Shown here in pieces: positions 56,261 to 64,000 of a stretch of 64,000 bases of DNA. The number at the start of each line of letters is the position of its first letter. Within the stretch, counting starts at the first letter, position 1. The notes under the pieces are model-generated. The model was not told the DNA's origin. It searched no databases and saw only the letters and a program-made list of their open reading frames with translations. The stretch covers positions 1,674,001 through 1,738,000 of the forward strand of contig JACONQ010000002.1 of the NCBI GenBank assembly GCA_014281115.1, written 5' to 3'. The stretch is from Laburnicola sp. R22_1 (lineage: Eukaryota; Ascomycota; Dothideomycetes; Pleosporales; Didymosphaeriaceae). The translations under genes and the position numbers were made by a program.

Positions 56261-59200
56261 ATGCGCCTACTCGAACTAGATCACAACGGCGACCTCTTCG
56301 CTTTTATGAAAGACCTCGTCGGCAGCGAAATCCCACCTTACGCGATTCTTTCACATACATGGGCGGCAGACGATCACGAAGTCACGTACAAAGACATAAG
56401 AAAGGGCAGGGGAAAGGATAAATCTGGCTATCTGAAGATTCGGTTCTGCGCTAAGCAGGCCTTTTATGATGGCTTTAGGTAAGCATAGGGCGAGGCCTGT
56501 TACAACAGTGAAAGTATGCGTCTGATATTCTTAGGCATATCTGGATCGATACGTGCTGTATCGACAAGTCCAACTCCACTGAGCTTCAACAAGCTATTAA
56601 CTCCATGTTCCGCTGGTATAAAAACGCGGGCAGGTGCTATGTCTACCTGTCGGATATCCCCATAGACAATCTGCCTGAAGAAACGTGGAAATCGGCCTTC
56701 CAAAAGACTAGATGGGCCAGTCGAGGCTGGACGCTCCAAGAGCTTCTCGCACCATCACTGGTGGAGTTTTTCTCTGCGGAGGGCCGACGCATTGGAGATA
56801 GGAATTCTCTTGGATACCTATTGCGCGACATGACGGGCATTCCAATCAGCGCTTTACAGGGCGCTCCACTTAGTGAATTTTCCGAGCTGGAACGCATGTC
56901 ATGGATGAAAAACCGGCAAACGAAACATGAAGAGGATAAGGCCTATGCTCTACTCGGAATGTTCGACATTTACATGCCTCTAATTTACGGCGAGGGGCAG
57001 CAGCACGCGTTGTCTCGCCTGAAAGAGCACATTGCGCAACGCTCTGGGCGTGCTGAAACAATAACGGGTGAGCAATTTAGCGAGGCAGCAACTTCTTTAT
57101 CCTCTTGCTAATTTTACGATACGGCAGACTCCAAAGGAACCCACTGGGTTGTACCAATTGGTAGAAATGCCGACTGCGTTGGCCGAGAGAACATCCTGGA
57201 CGAACTGATGAAGAGAATACCTCCCGCATCCGATGATAACACCTGTCAGATGAATGTAATCGAAGGTCTAGGTGGCATTGGAAAGACTCAAATTGCCCTC
57301 GAGGTTGCTTACCGGGTCCGTGATAGGCACCAAGACTGTTCCGTCTTCTGGGTGCCAGCTGTCGATAAGACAACTATTGACAATGCGTACCGAAAGATTG
57401 GTCAATCAATGAAGATATCCGGAATAAACGACAACATGGCAGATATAAAGTTGCTTGTCATGGACGCCCTCTCCGAGGATGATGCTGGTTATTGGCTTCT
57501 GGTAATTGACAACGCTGATAACATGGACCTTATGTTCAGCCAAGGTGGTGAACTCTCCCTCTATGATTACCTGCCCCTCAACAACGCCAAAGGTTCCATT
57601 CTATTTACTACGCGAAACCATGAAGTCACAGTTAGCCTGGATGTTGGGTGGGAGAGCATTCTTTCCATTGGGGAAATGGACCAGAATGAAGCGATGCAGT
57701 TGTTGCAGAAAAGGATGACAGAAACACAACTACGCGACGAAGAGAGCACGCACAGGCTGCTCGAAATCTTAGCATTCCTTCCCCTGGCCATTCGTCAGGC
57801 ATCGGCATACATGTCTCGGACGGGAATCACACCAAGCGCTTATTTGGATTTCTGTAATTCTTCTGACACCACCGAGATCAAAATTCTTAGCCAGCATTTT
57901 GAAGATCGAAGTCGATACAGATTTGACAGATCTTCTAATCCCATCGCTATGACCTGGCTTGTGTCCTTCAGGAATATCACGAAGAAATACCCGTTGGCAT
58001 CACGATACCTCAAATTCATCGGCTATCTTGCCGAAAAGGATATTCCCACTTCGCTGCTACCACAATTTGAAGACGATATAGAGAGAAGCACAGCACTCGG
58101 CGTTCTGAAGAACTATGCATTTATCAGTGCTCGAGATGATTCGGATTCTTTCGATATCCATCGACTTGTGCGGCTGGCAGTCCGCAACTGGATGAAACAA
58201 GAAGAGGTGAATCAGATTGAAGAAGTGATCCAACATCTCTCCCGCATTTACCCAGATCCATCCATCGAGAACAAGGAGATGTGGATACGATACTTAGCTC
58301 ATGGAGATGCAGCGTTGGACTCGTGGATGGGAAGCTACCGTAATGATGCCGGGTGGAGACTGTTGGTCAACACCGGAGAAAGTCACTTCATCCTTGGAAA
58401 GGCTCAACTGGCTGAGAAGCGGTACCGACAGGCTGCGGATATCAGTGAAACTGTATTGGGAGTAGAGCACCCTAACACAATCACCAGTATTCATGGCCTC
58501 ACAATTATGCTTCGCCAGCAAGCCAAGTACTTAGAGGCAGAACAATGACAGCGCCAGATTCTACAGTCAAATATTAAAGTGCAAGGACTCAAACATCCTA
58601 ACACAATTGCTATGAAGAACGGTTTGGGCGAAGTACTTCGACAATCTGGAAGATACCAACTTGCTGTGGTGGAACAAGAGCAGACTCTACTACTCTGCTC
58701 TGAGATATTAGGGGAAGATCACCCAAACACGCTTGCTAGTATGAACAACTTGGTAATTGTCAATTACCAAAAGGGAGATTATCAACAAGCGGAGCGACTG
58801 TGCCTGCAGGAAATACAGGCAAAGATCAAGTATCTCGGGAATAAACATCCAGACGTGCTTTCTAGTCTGAACAGCCTGGCTGTTATACTGGATCTACAAG
58901 GAAGATACGAAGATTCAGAAAGACAGCATCGTCAGAATTTGCAGCTGATTACGGAAATACTAGGTGCTGAGCACCCTGAGACAATGGCATCCGTGACTAA
59001 CCTAGCGAGCGTTCTTTATCGACAAGGGAGGTATCAAGAGGCCGAACAGCAGCACCAATGGGCCATACAAGCAATAACAAGGGAACTGAGTAACAACCAC
59101 CCCGACACGCTCGCTAATACAAACGGCTTAGCAGAAGTGCTTCGACAACAGGGGAAACTCGAAGAAGCAGAACAACAACATCGACAAACTCTGCAGTTTA

Positions 59201-59634
59201 TTACGGAGACATTAGGGTTGGACCACCCTTCTACCCTCGCCGTAATGACCAATCTAGGAGCCACACTACTCCAGAGGGGCGCTTGCGCGGATGCGGAAAA
59301 ACAGTTCCAGGAGTCGATTGCTTTGAAGATAAAGGTTCTTGGGGCCGAGCATCCATCTACTGTTGCAAGTATCTGCGGTCTTGCAAATGCGTTTCTGATG
59401 CAGAAAAGATACCGAGAGGCGGAAGAGCATCATCGGCAGGGACTAAAGCTACGGACTAGGATACTCGGAGCGCAACACCCGCTCACGGTTAGAAGTATGA
59501 ACAACTTAGCAGTTGCACAACATCTACATCTTAGGAAACAAGAGGCAGTAGCGCGAGAACAAAGAGCTGCAACTCAAGGTACTAGGGTTCCAGCGACGAG
59601 GGCACCAGAACTTACAGGCTTGCGCTACTCGTAA
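56261..59634 (+). pseudogene. HET / NB-ARC / TPR (NLR-like) gene interrupted by an in-frame TGA
   Basis: Exons 56261-56478, 56535-57067 and 57128 onward. Residues 20-200 are a HET effector domain (YAILSHTWAADDHEVTYKDI, IWIDTCCIDKSNSTELQQAI, RWASRGWTLQELLAPS). A NOD follows with P-loop GLGGIGKTQ near residue 300, WLLVIDNAD (Walker B) and GSILFTTRN. C-terminal kinesin-light-chain-type TPRs of ~42 residues begin near 690 (LGVEHPNTITSIHGL) and run to 59634. A TGA at 58546-58548 (codon 724) falls inside the first TPR, directly after YLEAEQ. The same frame then continues for 361 codons with at least six clean TPRs. No intron of plausible size removes it. Either the gene is a recent pseudogene or it makes a HET-NOD protein of 723 residues with almost no sensor. 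In fungi such proteins mediate non-self recognition and regulated cell death. Confidence 0.85.
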
Positions 59635-60094
59635 CCGATATTTCGAGACCAAGACAACGCTTAAGTAAGTCACTGTTTCTTGCAGACACCTCATTCGTTT
59701 AAAACAATAGAATAACAAACGAAAGTTCACCGCGACAGTCCCAATGCCGATTGCTAATCGGGGCAAATGGAATCACTACGCAAGAATATTGGCGCGACCC
59801 CAAATTGGTCAATGCAAAAGGCTCTCATTCCTACGTCGGTGGTTGGAAATTCAATGGAAGTGTGGTCTGGAATAATGGGCATCTAGTTGTGGCTATGTAC
59901 ACTCATGACGCGTAATCATCTTCCAGGGAAGCCGTTTGATCGTACCTTTTGATGTTTTTAATAATCGCGGGGTCGATTGTGTACTTGAATAAGGATCAAA
60001 GATGACATCTGAAACCCTGCATCCCAATCATTCTAACGAATTGTAACTCCCATATGTACATTTGCATGTTTACCTTCCCATGTCTTCTCATACG
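59635..60094. other. Intergenic, no gene seen
   Basis: 460 bp tail to tail between the HET/NB-ARC/TPR gene and the TPR relic. Nothing recognisable. Confidence 0.45.
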
Positions 60095-60713
60095 CTAAGT
60101 TTCGACAACAGTGCTTGGTTCGCCGCTTATCTGAAGTAGACCAACCGTGCCGTGGTGCTGTGGAGTGTTCGCGTAGATGGTTTCACCTTCAGGTGCTCCG
60201 TTAACTGGTCGCACATCGTTCATCTCGCTATTAGCTGCCTGGCCAGGAACTTCCACGCTACTATTTAGCTTCCGTAATGAAGCAATCCGCTCATCTCGTA
60301 TGCGAAGCCACAATCCGAGGTTGCGCAGCTGCAGAGCTTGATCGGAACTCCCTTCAGATGTAGCATCAATTGCTTGACCTGCGGCATCGATGGCGCGGTT
60401 CAGATCGTCCAAAGCCCGTCCGCTCAAAGCGCTTGTAGAGCATTGCTCCCAAATCCCCCAACACGAGCGGCTGAAGACATCCTGCCCCTACACTTGATGC
60501 CTGTTCCAGTTTGACGGCTTCTTTTAGGTGTTCAGGATCGCCAGTCTGTTCCCGACTCTCGACTAGCGGGGGGCTTTTTCGATGAACTAAGCCAACTTCG
60601 TCCAACATCGCTTCCTGGTTGGTATCGCGGAATCTGGACGCTAATGTTAGCAATATGTTCTGCACTGTGGCATGTAAAGGGTTCACGAACGGAGTTGCTT
60701 GTTGGGATGACAT
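60095..60713 (-). pseudogene. Frameshifted relic of a fungal TPR (CHAT-type) protein
   Basis: From the ATG at 60713 the frame runs through LASRFRDTNQEAMLDE and GDPEHLKEAVKLEQASS to LGDLGAMLYKRFERTG. It then loses phase near 60413-60418, and the expected continuation (ALDDLNRAIDAAGQAIDATS, then LRNLGLWLRIRDER) sits in a neighbouring frame that stops at 60095. Restoring phase needs one base, so this is a one-nucleotide deletion or a sequencing error. The repeat wording (FERTG..LDDLNRAIDAA) is that of the TPR part of large fungal CHAT-domain proteins. No CHAT protease-like domain is present, so the copy is also truncated. It lies next to the NLR-like gene, in a region of decay. Confidence 0.65.
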
Positions 60714-61878
60714 GATTCTGTCGGGGGTAGAGAGCATTTGATTGTCTGCCGACGCGAATATATGCAACAGCTTTTTGGGGCGTTCAAGTTTCGATTCAGG
60801 CGCTGAAAAAGACCAGGATCGTGAGAAGAAACATCAATCCCATGAGCGATCACAACATGTGACAATCTGTCGGGGTAAGCAACGCACACTCTCACGAATC
60901 CAGAACCCTTCCGACAAGAGTTGCCACAACTTTGCTTGATTACAAAAGATCGGTCAAGGAGGACGAATAGAAAATTAACCCTCTATTACCCCTCCTTTAT
61001 CCCTCTTTCAGATGTGTGCTGCAACTCGTACCTGCACGCACTGTGATACGGCGTGCGTTGAACGAAAAGGCTGCCTGGAGTTGATTTGCTGTAACGCTAT
61101 GCCAGTTGTACGCTCGGAAAGCCACGAAAATTACTTTTTGCTGTACCACCGGACATCTGATAGTCTTACGCACTGTGATACGGCGTTTGATCAGGCTGCG
61201 TTGAGCAGCAGTTGATCTACCGCAAACACTATATCAGCCGTACGTTCCGAACGCTCCGCAGATTACTTTTGCTCGGTAGGACAGGATATTTGCCAGTCCC
61301 ATGTATCACTATGCATGATAAGATGTTGCAGATAGTGTCGCAAAGCAACAGAAGATAGGCCGCCTACAGGTGACAACCCTTGATGTTACTGCTGTGAACT
61401 CTAAGGTGGTTGAGCCGCTCGGCCCGCCTTGTATTGTACTGTGTCTTTATTTGGGGTTGCTTAGAGAAAGACCCAATTCATTGTAGAGCACTAGGGGACA
61501 TTTGGGTGTAAGTTTTTAACCTCTACATATCTAGTAAGGACTGCACATAGAAGGAACCCGTGGGCAGAGAGTCATTAGAGCATTTAAAAAATACCTCATG
61601 ACAGATGGTTCAGCTTGCAGGAGATCAATGACGGTGGTATTAGAACGCGAATCTGACGAATACTCATCTTACATAGATAAAGTGGCTTCACCTGCGCCAC
61701 TGATAGGCTGAGATCTGAAGATAGCCTGTTGGTGGCTTTTAGATGTGCACGAATGACAAATAAAGTGGTAATATGCACGGACATCACCCCAGGCCTCCTC
61801 TACCGTACGAACAAATCTTTGTCAAACTTCCTCCTAGCCCACATCACCATCATCACAGCCTCTTGAGAGTTTCGAAAA
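60714..61878. other. Intergenic with a 132-bp imperfect tandem duplication
   Basis: 1.2 kb without a supported gene. It includes the duplication starting at 61037. The last ~120 bp should be the promoter and leader of the GMC gene. Confidence 0.5.
61037..61300 (+). repeat. Imperfect tandem duplication, period 132 bp
   Basis: Copies start at 61037 and 61169, both with CGCACTGTGATACGGCG. They stay alignable through GTTGAT, a GTACG..TC.GAA..GC stretch and ATTACTTTTTGCT / ATTACTTTTGCT. Many substitutions show that the duplication is old. A cysteine-rich frame crosses the first copy (CAATRTCTHCDTACVERKGC) but has no known family match that I recognise. Confidence 0.7.
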
Positions 61879-63192
61879 ATGTCTGCAGACTACATTATCA
61901 TCGGTGCGGGCACCTCGGGGCTTTTGCTTGCGAATCGACTATCAGCCGACACAAACATACAAGTGGTACTCATCGAGCCTGGCTCAGATGGTAGCGACAA
62001 TTCGAACGTTACCGACCCTTTGAACCGCGATCAAAATGCAAACTCACCCATCGACTGGTCGTACAAATCGATTCCTCAAAGCCGACTGAACAATCGCAGC
62101 GTTGATTTTACCGCTGGCAAAATCGTTGGAGGCACTAGCATGATCAATGGTATGATGTACATTCGAACATCTGTGCCGGAGATCGATGGCTGGGAACGAC
62201 TCGGTGCCAAAGGATGGAATTGGGATACCCTGTGGCCGTTCTACAGAAGTATCGAGCGCTTTATTGACCCATCCCCCGATCAGGCCGAGGCCGGCGCCGG
62301 CGTTATTCCCGAATACCACGGCAGAAGCGGTGATGTAGCTGTTAGCTACCCGCGCCAATTGCTGACAGGAAAATTATGTTCCACTCTTGCAGCGACATGG
62401 GAAGCCTTGGGTGTCTCTGTCTGCCAGGATGCAAATGGCGGAAAGGTTGAAGGCTATACTGTTCGGCCAATGATGGTGGACAGGCAATCAGGTCTTCGTG
62501 CAAGTGCTGCCACGGCATTTTACGATCCCGTCTCAGATCGCCCAAACCTTCGTCTTATACAAGGCACTGCACTCGACTTACTTTGGACGGGGCAAGCGCA
62601 AGAAGGTAAGGAAGTAGCCAATGGTGTCAGATATTTGGACGAAGATGGAAACATCCAGAATATCATGCTTAACCAAGCTGGTGAGATTATCCTGGCAGCT
62701 GGGGCGTTGGCAACACCTGCCATTCTCGAGGCGTCAGGAGTTGGGAGCCCGACTGTGCTGAACAAGCTCGAGATTTAAGTTAGAGTCGACCTCCCTGGAG
62801 TTGGGGAGAACCTCCAAGACCAGCCGGACTTGACTTTGAAATACTCTCCAAGAACAGAGACACCAGGTGTTTTCACGCCTTATGCGGCGTTTGTCACGGC
62901 CCAAGACGTCTTTGGAGAGAAAACCGAGGATATCGCAGCGTACGTTCCCTATGGACCAATCAGCACTTTAGTATAGTTTTCGGTATCACCTTCCACCTGA
63001 TTAACCGTCGTCCAAACGGCTAACGCATTAGGGTTCAGGGATACCCACGCAAACTTGCGAAACTGGGCTGAAACTGTTGCATCGGCTAGCAACCACATGA
63101 ATCCAGATGCAATCGAGGCAATATTTCGCCATCAACACGACCTGATCTTCAAGGAAAAGTGTTGGCAGTAGCTCTCCCCAAGTAGCTAGCGT
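61879..63192 (+). pseudogene. GMC oxidoreductase, in-frame TAA and truncated by an LTR element
   Basis: The N-terminus is a classic GMC flavoprotein: FAD motif YIIIGAGTSGLLLANRLS, then GGTSMINGMMYIRTS (GMC signature 1) and GEIILAAGALATPAILEASG (signature 2). A TAA at 62776-62778 interrupts LNKLEI stop VRVDLPGVGENLQDQPD, after which the same frame continues. An intron at about 62940-63038 joins DIAA to DTHANLRNWAETVASASN, as in relatives. Coding similarity fades after HDLIFK (about 63160), and the sequence changes to a TGTTACAGGGG terminus at 63193. About 200 C-terminal residues, including the catalytic His region, are therefore missing. Intact relatives are ~550-600 residues, often secreted or acting in secondary metabolism. 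This is a non-functional remnant. Confidence 0.85.
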
Positions 63193-63256
63193 TGTTACAG
63201 GGGTTCTACCCCTAGCCTTGCCTCCTTGTTTGGCCAGTGTTTGACAGGGGGTCTGC

Positions 63257-63285
63257 CCTATCCTCACCTCCACGGTGAGGATAGG
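63257..63285. repeat. Perfect 12-bp inverted repeat in the LTR-like terminus
   Basis: CCTATCCTCACC and GGTGAGGATAGG flank a 5-nt loop (TCCAC). In RNA this would form a strong hairpin. A second, shorter one, AGGGGT-TCT-ACCCCT, lies at 63199-63213. Confidence 0.85.
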
Positions 63286-63579
63286 ACAACAACTTACAAC
63301 CAAAATCTTTGACTATCTATTTATTACTGTTTACCGTGTATACACGACCCGACGTGGAACCAACACTGATCAGTGGTTAACCTCACGTTAGCCACAGACA
63401 AGCAAGGTACCAGCGCTCGAAGGGTGATTGCGAGTATCGACTTATAGCGTACTGGCTTTTGCCTGGTAATTACTAGTATCGACTCATAGCGTACTGGTTT
63501 TGCCTCAACAACGTCGCTTACGATACAGGACTTGAAGACTCGTCTCACTGTCCTATAGTACCGTCATATAGCGACAACC

Positions 63580-64000
63580 ATGTCAGCTTCAGCGTCTGGA
63601 AAAGAGACCAGCTCTCTCGGCACCGCAAACCCAGAGGATACCCAAGACAAACCTACGCAATCAACCGCGTACAGTAACAACAACTTTGTTCCTGCCAAAG
63701 TCCAGAAACTACGAGAGGAGTTTCAGATCGACCTACGCGGATGGGACAAGGATATTGACATCTCTAACCCAGAACACCTCACAGAGCCAATCCTTAACGC
63801 ATACATCTTGAGCACTGTCTCACTGTACAAAAGCTCTCAATATAGAGGTATTGGACTATGGGAAACCTTCAAGACAGACTTTGATGGATGGACAAAGGCA
63901 ACCTTCGAGATACCAGCTAGGAAAGCTCGGTGTACACTGCGCGATTACCTCCTCTACAATGGCGTATGGGTTGACAGCGGCATAAGGAAATCGATTGGCA
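63580..64000 (+). CDS. First ORF of the element, gag-like by position (3' partial)
   Basis: From the ATG at 63580 the frame has no stop for 140 codons up to the window end. The N-terminus is Ser/Thr/Asn-rich (MSASASGKETSSLGTANPED). A more folded-looking part follows (VQKLREEFQIDLRGWDKD, LNAYILSTVSLYKSSQYRG, LWETFKTDFDGWTKATFEI). Unlike its neighbour the GMC gene, it is free of stops, so the element may be younger. I do not recognise the family; gag is suggested only by its position after an LTR-like leader. Host-gene origin is a weaker alternative. Confidence 0.5.
   Translation, partial: MSASASGKETSSLGTANPEDTQDKPTQSTAYSNNNFVPAKVQKLREEFQIDLRGWDKDIDISNPEHLTEPILNAYILSTVSLYKSSQYRGIGLWETFKTDFDGWTKATFEIPARKARCTLRDYLLYNGVWVDSGIRKSIG

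Larger units (their letters stand above)
63193..64000 (+). mobile_element. 5' end of a probable LTR retrotransposon (LTR, leader and start of first ORF; runs off the window)
   Basis: The boundary at 63193 begins TGTTACAGGGG, a common start of fungal LTRs (5'-TG). The first ~370 bp are non-coding, with two hairpins (63199-63213 and 63257-63285) and a 31-bp direct repeat (63433-63464 and 63475-63505). A frame then opens at 63580 and is open to the end of the window. The insertion splits a GMC gene, as a mobile element would. The far LTR, target-site duplication and pol genes are outside the window, so the class (Gypsy or Copia) and exact LTR end are not known. Confidence 0.6.

Overview
The window is a piece of a filamentous ascomycete (Pezizomycotina) chromosome, probably a dothideomycete; that narrower placement is an inference. 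The evidence is short introns of about 45-100 bp with GT..AG ends, Zn2Cys6 regulators, a non-reducing polyketide synthase (NR-PKS), a HET/NB-ARC/TPR protein, a TACCTTAGGTA interspersed motif, and AT-rich islands that look like mutated repeats.

Left part (1-12.2 kb): the 3' end of a CoA-disulfide-reductase-like flavoprotein with a C-terminal rhodanese domain, an intact AP-2 alpha adaptin gene (six exons), a Zn2Cys6 regulator broken by one in-frame TAG, an unassigned type I membrane protein, and a regulator that keeps only the first half of a zinc cluster.

Core (12.8-33.5 kb): a compact secondary-metabolite cluster. In order it holds a questin-oxidase-like Baeyer-Villiger enzyme (-), a SnoaL-like protein (+), an MFS exporter (+), an NR-PKS with order SAT-KS-MAT-PT-ACP-ACP-R (-), an AflR-type Zn2Cys6 activator (+), a cytochrome P450 (-) and a PHBH-type FAD monooxygenase (+). 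The PKS would build an aromatic polyketide and its reductase domain would release it as an aldehyde or alcohol. The P450, FAD monooxygenase, Baeyer-Villiger enzyme and SnoaL protein would tailor it and the MFS protein export it. Two exact TCGN5CGA sites lie in front of the PKS and the MFS gene and could be targets of the AflR-like protein. The 2.2 kb between PKS and activator holds an AT-rich block made of five copies of a ~100 bp unit in two opposed orientations.

Middle (33.5-47.4 kb): nearly gene-free. The only supported gene is a Ran1/Pat1-like protein kinase at 39.6-41.0 kb, with several kb of apparently non-coding DNA on each side.

Right part (47.4-64 kb): a three-exon unknown gene with a duplicated acidic motif, a secreted GH78-like alpha-L-rhamnosidase (six exons), a DJ-1/PfpI protein, and then a decaying accessory region. 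That region holds a HET/NB-ARC/TPR gene split by TGA, a frameshifted TPR relic, a 132-bp tandem duplication, and a GMC oxidoreductase with an in-frame TAA. The GMC gene is cut off by what looks like the 5' end of an LTR retrotransposon whose body runs off the window. Exon joins were worked out by hand from splice signals and reading phase; all adopted joins keep frame.
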